Origin: Paraspadella gotoi
Taxonomy: Eukaryota > Chaetognatha
Length of the DNA stretch: 64,000 nt
Reading direction: 5' to 3'
Assembly (NCBI GenBank): GCA_051294375.1
Contig: CM119264.1
Location: 29,814,876-29,878,875 of the forward strand
Numbering within the stretch: position 1 is the stretch's first letter; each line of letters opens with the position of its first letter. Shown here in pieces: positions 41,846 to 63,188 of this stretch. Under the pieces are notes generated by a model that had not been told where the DNA came from, made no database searches, and was given only the letters and a program-made list of their open reading frames with translations. The position numbers and the translations under genes are program-made.

Positions 41846-44026
41846 CTAATAGATATCGACTGTCGATTTTCTGTTAGAAGTCTATTAATGAAGAAATCAT
41901 AATAGTCTAAGAGGCTGAGACAGAAAGGGGTGGGAATGCGATAAATTTTGACCGGACCAACGTTTATATATGATTTTTTTTTATCCAATAGGATAAGACT
42001 ACCATGTAGAATTTGTATGTTCTGATTAGGGATAAGCGATACTGGGGGAAAGGTCTTTATCAGGGGCACCTTATGTCTGATGAATATAATTTTTTAAAAT
42101 ACTTTTTAAAATTTATTTTTTCTTTTATCCTATTTTTTAATTATTTCTTTTTTTTGAAGTATTTTTTTACTCTTTTATGTTTTATACATATGGGAAGGTC
42201 GATCAGTTGGGCAAGACCTATACGCCTTTCATGGATTTCGGCTCTTTAATATCCCAATTATCCATGGTATAGGCGAGCCATCACCAAATGGTTTCCTTCA
42301 TTGTTGCTGTATCTTCTATTATTTTAAAGGTATATCTTGAATGTTATCTGAAACAGACCAAAGCCCCTGCGGCCATCCAGCGATTTATTAGCATTTTAGC
42401 AGAAGATTTTATTAAGGTTTTGCTAATACTTTGTAATTTGTAAAATAAATAAAATAAGTTAGAATAACTAGGTTTAATATAAGTTAATAATTGAAGGCTT
42501 ATGGTTTAATGTAAAGTTTAACGAATTAAGTCAATTGGTAAAAGCTTAAAAATAAATTAAATCAGGAGAGCTTAAACAAGTTAAAATAAATTAAATAAGC
42601 TTATTTAAATATAGTATTTGTTGAATGTTATTATTGATAATTATTACTAGTGGTTTATTTTTGTTATTTTTTTCTTTTGTCATTTTTAGTAGGAACTATC
42701 ATGTAGTGAATCTTTTTTGAAATAGATTAAACGGATCAGTAACATTTATATTATTGGTATTAGCTCCTTTATAAGTTATCTGAAAATTTAATCTCCCATT
42801 TTTCTTAAGTCCTTTAAAGTATTATAACCCTTGACTGTTGTAGTTTTTGCTTAAATTTATTAGCTCTTTGCATGAAAAATCTGTATAGCGGTCCGAAGCA
42901 TATTCTGCTATCTATTAATTGGCTAATAAATGACAGCCTAGTGTTTGGTTTTCTAGGAATACGAACTGTCCATATATGGCGTAACCAACTACTTTCAAAA
43001 GAAAAAGCGAATCCCTTTTTATTCATAAACAGCACAGAAGTAAGATTTTTGTTTTCTGATTTAATGTTAACTGCTTCTAAACAAATCTACATTTGTATGC
43101 TGTGCTATTAGATTTTTTGGTTACAGTAGTGCTGCTGCGATATATGTTGGCAAGATTGTAATCATTAATTCCTTAGTTAAATCGGCTCTGAAAAAAGGTC
43201 ATCAATATATCTTGAGCAATTTTTAAATTGTCTTGCGATTCCTGAAATTAGTTTTTGACATGTACCCCCCCCCCCTCCCCCCATCCATATATTGTTGATC
43301 TCAAAACAGAAGAAACAACATTATTGGCGCAATTATCTTGTCCCAGATCTCAGGTCCAATTGGTAGTCCTTAATGTTGTGTTTGTATATAGTGCAAGCCA
43401 AATTTGGAGACAAAACATATCTAAAATAAGTTGAGGACAATATGTAAATCTTCTCAGTAAAAGAAGAGTATCCCTTCATTCTCTAGTAGTTTGAACAAAT
43501 AAGCCTTTTATTATGATTACATTTTATATATTGTTATTTTTACCTAGGAAAATTGCTTCGAATGAAATTTTTTAGGCTTACTCCTGATTTCATAATGAGC
43601 GAAGTGATGGATATAATGTTGAAAAATCATATGTTTCTAGAAAATCTGTTTTTAATTTGAGAATTTTTTCCAAAAACTTCAAAGAATTATCAATTATTCA
43701 ATTATGTTTTATTCCAGAATCTTTGAAGAGCTACTTGATAGTATACTTTAAGATGTTTTAGCATTAGCTTTAAAACATTTTGAAAAATTTTTAGATCAAC
43801 TGCCTGAGAGAACAATATTTTAGAGCCTAGCTATGTATCTTTGTTTTGTAGGACTTTTATGCCATTTCAGGAATAAAAATAAATAATAGGAATTTCCTTT
43901 CATTTTTCGTCTCTTTTACTTTAATTCATAACTCCTTCACTAAATTTAGCTATTCTTTTATTGATACTTTCAGCGGTTTTATTAGTGAAGTTATAAAACT
44001 TAGGACGACAACGGAAACTCCTTCAG
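41846..44026. other. AT-rich single-copy DNA, no gene recognised
   Basis: Short open frames (for example 42872-43111 +) lack splice-site support or recognisable motifs. A poly-C tract lies at 43264-43281. Confidence 0.5.
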
Positions 44027-44621
44027 TAAGGCGTAGTGAAAGTTACATACGAAAATTCTAAAAGTCAATTATGAACAACATACCATCAGTGAACATTAAT
44101 TTGTAAAAAAAAATAATTTTATGTTTTTTAATTTTCGCAGTAGGCTATATTTATATATAGTACTCTCCTTATAAAATCAAAAAAATTTCCATATAGGCTT
44201 TTCTTAATTTTGATTGCAGATTTGAATTCCTCGTCAAAAGTTGATAAAAGAAAATATAAATCATTTTTAAAATTTTTTTCATTAAGCGAGTTAAAATTTA
44301 AAAAAACTATATTTAATATATAAAAAGTTAATTTTCAGCTCAAAATATAGCTTTTTCTAATTTTTGACCTACTTAATGAAGGAATTTTTCAAAAAGAGTT
44401 CTTTTTATCAACATTTTATGACGAATCCAAATCTGCAAAAAAACTGTTTTGAAATTTTAACATTTATTGGTTTAGTACTAGTATAAATATGGCCTACTGC
44501 GTAAATTGTAAAATTTATTAAATTTTTTTTTATTACATAAATGTTCATTAGTATAATGTTGTTCGTTCCTCACTTTTAGAATTTTAATTAAAGTTAAATT
44601 TAGAAATTTTACTACGCCTTA
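44027..44621. mobile_element. hAT-like foldback MITE, copy 3 (independent insertion)
   Basis: 595-bp copy of the element at 12860, with the same TAAGGCGTAG / CTACGCCTTA ends, and an 8-bp target duplication differing at one base (TCCTTCAG at 44019-44026, TTCTTCAG at 44622-44629). The insertion site is unrelated, so the family has moved. Confidence 0.88.
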
Positions 44622-44956
44622 TTCTTCAGTCTGTTCTGTCTATTCTGTCTTTTCTGTCAATCGACCGTTCGCTACAAATTACATTTTATAGAATAGCGGA
44701 TCTGAGTGAATCGGTGAACTCAGGATTTAATTGGGTCGTGATGTTTGTCACTCTCGCAATCTCATTCTCTCACTTTTCCTATCACACTCTGTTCACCGCA
44801 AGTGGCCTGTCGACCTTTAATCCTTTAATATATGCGTCTTCAACTAAAAATGGTCATCGTTGGTTAATCGTGCCACTGTGGAAGATGATTTTTTCCCGTT
44901 GATCACAGTCGACTCCTCGTGTCGCGCAACAACAACGACGACGACGCATTACTGTT

Positions 44957-45005
<49 letters not shown>

Positions 45006-46577
45006 GTTCGTCACCAAAATTTTTCGTCTCATCAGAATTTCAAAGAAGTTATGGATATAAGTTTTTAGCTAAAGAGGAAAAGAGGGTGATTGGGGTGATT
45101 GGGTGATTCAGGTGATTAGTGATTGGTGATTGGTGTAATTTTGTCCAATTGTTTTTAATACAGAATTTTCGTTAACATGGTTTTAATTTTTGTTCTAACT
45201 TTTTATGAGGGGATCTTAATATTTATTGAAAATTTTAAAAAAGTCATTTTAAAAATTTACTATTTGATAAGTGTTACGAAATAACGATCCTGTATATTTC
45301 GGTGAAAACCAAACTTCTCAACTTTGCCCCCAATGCTCTTTTGTTCTTTTTTACTAGCGTCTTTTCAGTGATCACAGCGACATCTTTAGTTACGATTATG
45401 TATTATATTATATATTATATACTTAAGTACAGATTCCTAGAGAGGGAAATGTAGGATTCTGATTGGTTCTTCGGGATTTAGATCGATTCTAATCACGATT
45501 TTCTCGACGTGGAACCTTCAGATCTTGTTAGTCTTTTCACTGAGTTTTTCATGCTTTCTTTAAGACTGCAAATTAATCACTTTAGATATCTCGGAAATCT
45601 CTTATTTTTATAAGATTTGTGATCGCGGGATTGGTGGACCTTTCTTGTGATAGAGGCAACTTTTTTGTACAAATTTGGCTTCAGAAACAAGTAAGAAATA
45701 CTCTTTAAACTTTATATATATTTTCTGAGTTTGCATTAAATGTTTTGTTATCCTTTGCCCGGGACTTCTATCACTACAGCTCATTATCATATATCACTAC
45801 TTGATTTGACTTTGTCGTCATTCATCACTTGAGCGTCTTGACCGGCGCCGTCGTCTCTTCTGCGTCATCTTTCCACGAATTCCTCTCCTATTGAAAGCGC
45901 AGAATTAGCTGAGGAAGTTAGTCGTCAACGACAGCCACCTCTCTGAACTTAGTTCAATACAATAAGGTTATTAATACAAATATATTATAATTTCTGTTTA
46001 AAAGTAAAATATTTCTTTTACTTTATAATTATACTACTCCACGAATAATCATCATTGTAACTTATTTTAAATAATTGTTTTATTCTCGAGAGCTTTAATA
46101 AGGAATAATATGACAGTACGATCACCTAATCCTATTTTTCGCTTAAGATTTAAAAAAAACAGCATAGATTTCTTCGCCTCTATCTTATATTACTATCTTT
46201 ATTAGGATACAATAATTTTTACTCATTTAATCACTAATCGTTTTTTTTTCTAACGAGATTCAAAAGTGAAGACAAATCGGCTAATCCGCTATTGAGCTAA
46301 TCGGCTAAAAAAAAATTTTTCTTCTACTTTTAAAGCTGCGGAATCCTGAGAGCGTGTACGACCAAGAGATTCTTGAGCGGACAAAGGTCGTCCTTACACT
46401 TTCCCACGTCGCACTCTCTCTTCATTCCCTTTGTTCCTTTGTCCGAATTTCCGCTCTTTCCCTTCGCTGCTCTTTTGTCTTTTTTCGACGACGACGACGA
46501 CGACGTTGGAGACGACATCGTGCGGCAGAGTTCGACGCAAGCGGCACACGGACCGCCCGGACCTCTGGCGGGAAAGG

Positions 46578-46609
<32 letters not shown>

Positions 46610-46740
46610 GATAGTAGATAGATAAAATGATGAGAAATAAATATGTGAAAAAAGATTTTGAGAAAAGTTAGAACAGCTGTTTTTCAGATTAGCGGGGTGC
46701 TCTTTCCCCTTGTTGTCATTTATATTAGTTTTTTCTCTTT
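44622..46740. other. Non-coding DNA with trinucleotide repeat
   Basis: Contains a (GTC)n/(CGT)n run at 44948-45005 and otherwise AT-rich DNA. A GC-richer patch at 46340-46600 is open in several frames (Asp-rich on +, Ser/Lys-rich on -) and could hold an exon of a neighbouring gene, but I cannot assign it. Confidence 0.4.
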
Positions 46741-46752
46741 TTTTAATTGCGC

Positions 46753-47110
46753 CGTGAGTACACGCGGAGCAACTCTATAAGTCACTTTTCGGCCGGTCGG
46801 TCGGTCCATCGGTATGTCTGTCCATCGGTCTGTCCAACTTACGTTAAAAATGCATATACTTTGCCTATAGTTGGGTGCTCTTTTGTTAAGACAGAAAAAA
46901 ACCACCTTCAGGAAATCCGAAAACTTTAAGTACACGCGGAGTCTCTTTTTGGTCGATCTGTTGGTCGATATGTCTCTCCGTTGGTCTGTCCCACTTACGT
47001 TAAAAATGCTCATCACTCGCATATAGTTGGTTGCTCATTTGTTAAAACAGGAAAAAACCTTAAATCTAAGGCACTTCTAGCGCCGCCTTCAGGAAATCCT
47101 AAAACTTTAA
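46753..47110 (+). repeat. Tandem pair of about 170-bp repeats with GGTC/GTCTGTCC motifs
   Basis: Two adjacent units share GTACACGCGGAG, a run of CGGTCGGTC/GTCTGTCC type, CTTACGTTAAAAATGC, ATATAGTTGG, TTGTTAA and CCTTCAGGAAATCC. Related TCCGTCGGTC/GTCTGTCC stretches recur at 37575-37640 and 47820-47990. Confidence 0.75.
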
Positions 47111-48254
47111 GGAATAAAAGACAGAATTTTGATATAGTGCATGTCATGTCATGTAATGTCATACCATATCATGTGATCAAATAAATTCACTGCGGCGCAC
47201 CACATTGGAATCACCGTTCTTATTTTAGACAAATCGATCCTCATTTCTCGGCTGCTAAACTTTCATCCTCAACGTCCGGAATAAAAGTTTAAAAAAATAT
47301 TAAATATTTTAATAGAAATATTAAAAAGTTTTACATCGATTTTCATTTTTTTTTTTTGAAATGTTCTTTGGTTAAAGTAACTAAGACTTCGCAAAATGGC
47401 GTCCGCTTCTAAACCTACGCAGCAATCCAGACATTCAACGTCCGGGTTTTTTCTCTCCGTGGATTCTAAACCCGGAATTCGATTAACGGTGATACTCTTT
47501 TTAAGTCTTTAATCTTATTTGCATATTGTTGTAAAATATATTAATTCATCGAACAATTGCTATATTGTCGCTTTTTACAGTTCAAATTAGCAATAAAAAT
47601 TAAAAATACTTTATAATCGTTATTAACATTTTTGAAATGCAAATTTTAGTATCCAAATTTTTATTTTTTTTAGCGATACAATTTATACATATTAATGATA
47701 TTGCAACTTCCCTCAAACCCTTTTAATTCCTCTTCGGCTACCATTCATGTTAAAATTTTATGCAATATTTATTAGTCGGATCTGATTATCAGCAGATTCC
47801 GACTCTATAATTCGCTTTGTCAGTCCGTCGGTCCCCCCCGCCAAATCTTGTCGGGCATTCACTTAAATCATGTCAGAGCCTCGAACTATGATAAATTATG
47901 CAAAAAAAATGATGTCCCTCCGTCCATCCGTCGGTCCGTTCGTCCGTCCGTCCTTCCGCCTGTCTGTCTGTCCGTCCCACCTTAGCAAAAAACACCAATT
48001 ACTCGTGATTGGATGGTTAAATTGGAGTGAAATTTTGTTTGTGGGTGGGAAACTGTGTGATTGAGCTGGATATAAAATTTCAATGGAATCGTCTGAGTGG
48101 TAATGAGTTTAAATGAATAAATCATAAGTCACTTTTACTTGAATGTTTTTGCTTATAATTTTTCTAATTAATCATAATTGTATAAATGGATTGAGATGAA
48201 ATTGTGTGCGTGTGAAGGAAAATTAAGTGCTTGAACTGAATATAAAGTTTTGAT

Positions 48255-48625
48255 GAAATTATGCCAGTTGACCAAGTTATACAAGTTGACCAAATTATGC
48301 CAGTTGACTAAATTATGCAAGTAGACCAAATTATGCCAGCTGACCAAATTATGCCATTTGACCAAAGAATACAAGTTGATCATATTAAGTCAATTTACCA
48401 AATTATGCCAGTTATCCAAATTATCCCAGTTGACCAAATTATGCCAGTTGACCAAATTATTCAAATTGACCAAATTATGCCAGTTGACCAAAGAATACAA
48501 GTTGATCAAATTAAGTCAATATACCAAATTATACCAGTTATCCAAGTTATCCCAGTTGACCAAATTATGCCAGTTGACCAAATTATGCAAGTTGACCATA
48601 TTATGCAAGTTGGTATTGGCGCAGC
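48255..48625 (+). repeat. 18-bp minisatellite
   Basis: About 20 variants of CCAGTTGACCAAATTATG, with a higher-order period of about 160 bp. Because the unit is a multiple of three, frames stay open over it (VDQIMP-type repeat), but there is no support for translation. Confidence 0.9.
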
Positions 48626-48837
48626 GACTGGTAATGATTGATGGATCAATTGATTTACAGTTTTCTTTATAGATTTATTAAGAAATCTGTTATGATTTTT
48701 TAAGTTATGATTTGTTATAATCTGTTAAGATTACAAATTTAAAGTCAGAAAGAGTTGTCGTTATTTATCATCGGTTTAGCTGATTACCACTTAATTATCG
48801 TAGGCAGATCCAACATTGTTTGCTCAAACTTGTTATT

Positions 48838-49093
48838 ATGATATTATATTATATTATGATACATGTGGATAAGGCGCTACGTGGGCTGAAGATGACTGTC
48901 CGTAACTTCTATAACCCCCTCTAGCAGCCATGGAACGGGTCCCTGGGCTTGGAACCAGGCTTGAGGGTTTGCCATGCCCCAAAGGCGACTTACGGCTTTC
49001 CTCACTCTTCCCGCAGGGTAGGTATTGGGATTGAACCCGGTACCTAGTGGTCATGAGCTGATGGCTTTACTCAATGAGCCACTGGGTTACAAC
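48838..49093 (-). mobile_element. tRNA-derived SINE, minus strand
   Basis: On the minus strand an A-box-like TGGCTCATTGAG (49070-49081) and a B box GGTTCAATCCC (49027-49037) sit about 32 bp apart in a tRNA-like head, followed by a unique body. The 3' end is an A/T-rich tail of TATAA type. It is related to the degenerate copy at 5960-6240. Confidence 0.65.
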
Positions 49094-49327
49094 TGAAAGT
49101 GTCATGATTCTAGGCGGGGTGAACCTAGGCAATGCCCGACTACATACATTGATAAGTGTGATAATGAGAGTATGAGACAGCTTAGTACATGGACTTTAGA
49201 CAGTCAGTACTTAGTGGAATTAAAAATTTATATAATATATTCCGTTTCCAAGTACCAATAAATATATTATAGTATTTAGTGTGCACAATTCGGACACAAC
49301 AACCTCCCCCGTCCGCCCGCCTTCAGG

Positions 49328-52300
49328 CTCTCCTCGGCCTCCAACACTTCTCGCTCTATTCGCCTCCACCGCCACGGGTCCGACCTCCTTGCTCCAGCAC
49401 TCTGTGCTCTCAGACGATGGAGTCGCCTTCGGTCAGGCTCTGTCGACGGTCGTGTTCGCCTCTGGAGTGGCTACTCTGCTCCAGTGCCTCGTAGGAGTGA
49501 GATTGCCCATCGTGCAGGGTTGTGTATGACGGTCTCTCTGTCTGTTTATATATTTTCGTCTTCCTTATATTGGAATTTTTTTTTCGTGATAGTACATATA
49601 CAACCTCATATTCTGCTGATACGGAGAGTATCCATTTTACTGTTAGTCAGAAAAAGATAATATTTTTCATATTTTTCATATTTTTGCTTGACTTGAATAA
49701 ATTAGGCATTATAATGCACTTCCGTTGAATAAATGAGGGAAATAATAATTTTAAACTTCTAAATTATCTGATTATAAATCTATGATTAATTAATAAAAAT
49801 ACTACAATATGCAAATAAGATTAAAAGACTTTTAAATCTTAATTAAACCCTACCATATATTTTTTTTATAAATTGTTCCAGGTCTCCTCGGTTTCCTACA
49901 TGATTCCCGCCGTGGTTATCTTGAATTCGCCCGAACTGCGCTGCCCTAAAGAGGCGTCCTCCGACGCCGCCGCCACCGCCGCCACCGCCGCTGCAGCCGC
50001 CGCCGCTTCCTCTCTCAACTTAACCTCTTCCAACTCCACTCTCCCCTCACCTCCTTCCCTCACCTGGCAACGACGCCTCTGCGTCGTGCAAGGCTCCATC
50101 ATGCTGGCGTCTCTGCTGGAGATCCTGCTGGGGTTCTCCGGCCTGCTGGGGAAGCTGCTGCGGTTCATCGGGCCCCTCACTCTCTCTCCGACAATCTTCT
50201 TGATCGGCATCTCCCTCTTCGAAGCGGCGGCCGAGGAGGTGGCCAAGGATTGGGCCGTCGGCGGCGTCACCGTCGTTCTCATCGTCGTCCTCTCTCAGCA
50301 CCTGCGAGGCGTGGAGGTGCCGGTGCCCAGATGCAGACGGAGTTGCCGAGGAGGTGCGGAGGAAGGCGCGAACAACGACGGATTCGAAGGAGAGCCGATG
50401 GAGGATGCGAACAAAGATGCGAACAAAGATGCGAACAAAGAGACGAACAACGCAGCGATCGAAGACAATAACGAATTCTCCTCCTCCTCCTCCTCCTCCT
50501 CTCGCCTCCCCATCTTCCTCCTCTTCCCCGTCATCATCTCCGTCATCGTCATGTGGATCATCTGCGTCATCCTCACTTTTTCCGGAGCCTTGGACCACAA
50601 CGACGAAGACAACAACAACAACAACGATTCCGGTTCCAATGTCTCGTCAGCGTCGAGTCATAATCACATCCTGAGGTTATTGATTTTCTTGTTGATCTCA
50701 TTAACTGCACTATTTTCCGAAAGATCCCCATTTCTGTTTTTTTGTTTTGTTTTTTCAAATTTAAACAGATCCTTAACCCATAGCCTAATCTAACCTAATC
50801 TTTAAAACTGAAAATTAACTTAATTAATTAATCTTTTAAAAAATATTGCCCTTGAAATATCATCTTTAGCGATATTTCTTTTATTATCCTATTAAATTTA
50901 TATATTTTTTACATCAATAACTAATTATTTGTCGACGATGTTCTTGAACTTTAAATCATGATTTATCATTTTATGTTAAAGATCATTCCAGTATTTCAAA
51001 AAATTGACGATTTTCTCTCCGAACTTCAGCGTGACCAGGAAATGGTCCGCCGTCGACGCCGCCTCTTGGATCTCCGTCCCTTACCCTTTCCAATGGGGCG
51101 CGCCGGTTTTCGGCGTCGACGCCGCTCTGGGGATGCTGGGCGGCGTCGTCGCTTCCATCTTCGAGTCGGTGGGCGACTACTACGCGTGCGCAAAGATCTC
51201 GCAAGCGCGGACGCCGCCCACTCACGCCCTCAATCGCGGAGTCTTCGTTGAGGGCGTCGGAGTCTTCGTCTCGAGTCTCTTCGGAACCGGAAGTGGAACG
51301 ACGTCGTCGTCGGCGAATATTGGACTCATTAACGTGACGAGAGTGGCGAGCAGGCGGGTGATTATGGTGAGTGCCTTGGGTTGGTGATTATGGTGAGTGG
51401 CTTGGATTGTGATTGTGGTGAGTGGCTTTGGTGTTGTGTATGGTTGGATTGGTGATTGTGGTGAGTGCCTTGGTGGTGATTATGGTGGAGTGGCTTGGGT
51501 TGGTGATTATGGTGAGTGGCTTTGGATTGGTGATTGTGGTGAGTGGCTTTGGATTGGTGATTGTGGTGAGTGGCTTGGGTCGGTGATTATGGTGAGTGGC
51601 TTTGGATTGTGATTATGGTGAGTGGCTTTGGTTTGTGAATTGTGGTGGAGTGCCTTGGGTTTGGTGATTATGGTGAGTCGCTTGGGTCCTGGTGATTTAT
51701 GGTGAGTGGCTTGGGTTGGTGATTATGGTGAGTGGCTTGGGTTGGTGATTATGTTAAGTGCCTTGGGTTGGGGATTATGGTGAGTGCCTTGGGTCGGTGA
51801 TTATGATGTGTGGCTTTGGTTGGTAATTATGGTGAATGGCTTTGGATTGTGATTATAGAGGAGTGGGAGCTGATTATTGTGGCTTGGTGATTTACAAAAG
51901 TTAAAAAATCATGTTGGTGAGTGATTGGTGTTTTATAGATTGTGAATTGAGACTGATTGAGCTGCCACTGGATTGTGTTTGTGAATGGCAAAGTTGATAA
52001 TTATTGTGAATCCGTGACTGTTAATGATCACATGATGAGTGGAAAAGGAAAAGGAAAAGTCAAATTGAGAAGAGTGAATGTAGTTTGGTATTTAAGAAGC
52101 GGAAAATGATGGGGAGACCTCAAATAGCAAGAGTGGATGGTGATCAAAGATAAGACCCCCGCTCCCTTTTCCTCCGCCCCCCGCCCCCCGACCTTCCACC
52201 CCCTCCCTTCCTCCTTCAGGCGTCGGCCTGCTTCATGCTCATCTTTGGCGTCGCGGGGAAATTCTCCGCCTTCTTCGCCACGATTCCTGATCCAATTTTC

Positions 52301-53139
52301 GGCGGACTTCTCTTCTTCATCTCGGCGACGATCATTTCCGTTGCCTTCACCAATTTGGAGAAGGTCGATCTCAAGTCGTCCAGGTTGGTTCGAAGGCGCG
52401 GAATGGGTCGTCAGGAGTGGATAGAAGGTTTAAGGGTTTTTTGTTGTTTTTGTGTGAATAAACGATTCACGATCAACGTGAAGAAAGAAATGTGAGAAAA
52501 GATATTTTTGCGGTAATTTTTGGCATCGTATTTTTATTCCTCCTCCTCCATCTCTTTCCCCCTCTCCTCTTCTAACTGTCCTCTCCCCCCTCTCTCTCCT
52601 CTCCCCTCCCCTCTCCTCCCTCCTCTTTCTCTCCTCCCTCTCCCTCACCTCCCTTTACCTCCTTCTCCCTCCCCTCCCTCTCCCCCCGAAAGGAAACGTT
52701 CTCCTCCTCGGGCTTCTCCATCTTCCTCGGTCTCTCCCTCCCCCATTGGTTCTCCGCCCACCCCGACTCCCTCTCCACGGGTCTCGACGAGACGCTGGAC
52801 TCGATCCTTCGCATCCTACTCAACACTCCGATGTTGGTGGGCGGAGGCGTGGCCTTCCTGCTGGACAACACCGTCCCCGGAGGGAGAGTGGAGCGAGGGA
52901 TGGAGGACGAAGGAGCGGACGAGGAAAGCGGAGCGGAATCGGAGAAAGAAAAAGAGGAAGAAGCGGTCGACGTGGAAAAAGCGGAAGGATGGAAGCGGTC
53001 GGACCAAGACGGAGAAGCGGAGAAGCGAATTTCCGCTTTCGCTCCTTCGAACTACGATCTTCCGTTCGGTCGAGAATTTTTGATGAAAAGAAAAACTATT
53101 TCGAGTTTATTCCCGATTTCTCCGACTTATAGAAAGTGA
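49328..53139 (+). CDS. SLC23-family (ascorbate/nucleobase) transporter
   Basis: Exons 49328 to about 49518, 49882-50675, 51030-51366, 52220-52383, 52693-53139. Motifs in order: LLGLQHF, GVRLPIVQG, a TM-rich core (LEILLGFSG, GPLTLSPT), the SLC23 hallmark GDYYACAKIS, THALNRGVFVEGVG, FGTGSGTTSSSANIG, SRRVIM, GKFSAFFATIPDP, TNLEKVDLKSSR, GFSIFLGLSLP, PMLVGGGVAFLLDN and YDLPFG near the C-terminus. Plasma-membrane transport of ascorbate or nucleobases is expected. A long low-complexity acidic/DANK-repeat/Ser loop lies between TM segments in exon 2 and replaces the shorter loop of the family. The first visible exon starts at the first TM, so an N-terminal exon upstream is missing. A one-base indel is needed in exon 1 and at the junction into the last exon. 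Confidence 0.9.
51367..51870 (+). repeat. 26-bp splice-donor minisatellite in the SLC23 intron
   Basis: The exon ends GTGATTATG and the donor is GTGAGTGCC. The array is about 18 copies of GTGAGTGGCTTGGGTTG followed by GTGATTATG, so every unit repeats the exon end and the 5' splice site. Confidence 0.92.
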
Positions 53140-53470
53140 ATCTGTTTGTTAACGTTGAATACAATTATTTGTCACTTTGTACATTAAATAGTATACGTAA
53201 AATGAATCGTAACCATGTCATGTGACTTAATTTCTGGTGTATATATATATATTATATACTTTTCTACTTTACTACTTTCGTGGAACAAAAAAAAACAAAC
53301 AATAATCCGATTTCCCTTCTGTTTTTTTTTTCTCCGCCACTAGAGGCGCTGCGTCTCCCGACTAATTAGGCTTATAATCACGCGAGTGACGCTAGTAACT
53401 AAGATCAACGGACTTTGACGAACGCGTTATAAAGGGCGGCGTGTGAAACGAAAGATACAGGGGACGCCAC
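53140..53470 (+). other. 3' flank of the SLC23 gene
   Basis: T-rich DNA with a short (TA)n at 53239-53258. No clear AATAAA; a weaker signal such as ATTAAA at 53183 may serve. Confidence 0.4.
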
Positions 53471-53482
53471 GGNNNNNNNNNN

Positions 53483-63188
<9,706 letters not shown>

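Noticed and set aside
42872-43111. 79-codon + strand open frame in AT-rich DNA
   Set aside because: No recognisable domain, no splice context; likely chance or very old element debris.
46330-46620. Possible N-terminal exon of the SLC23 gene (Asp-rich or RPDL-containing frames)
   Set aside because: The match to the family N-terminus is only a few residues and no donor fits; left as unassigned DNA.
48315-48641. VDQIMP-repeat open frame as a protein-coding gene
   Set aside because: Explained fully by an 18-bp minisatellite; no flanking coding signal.
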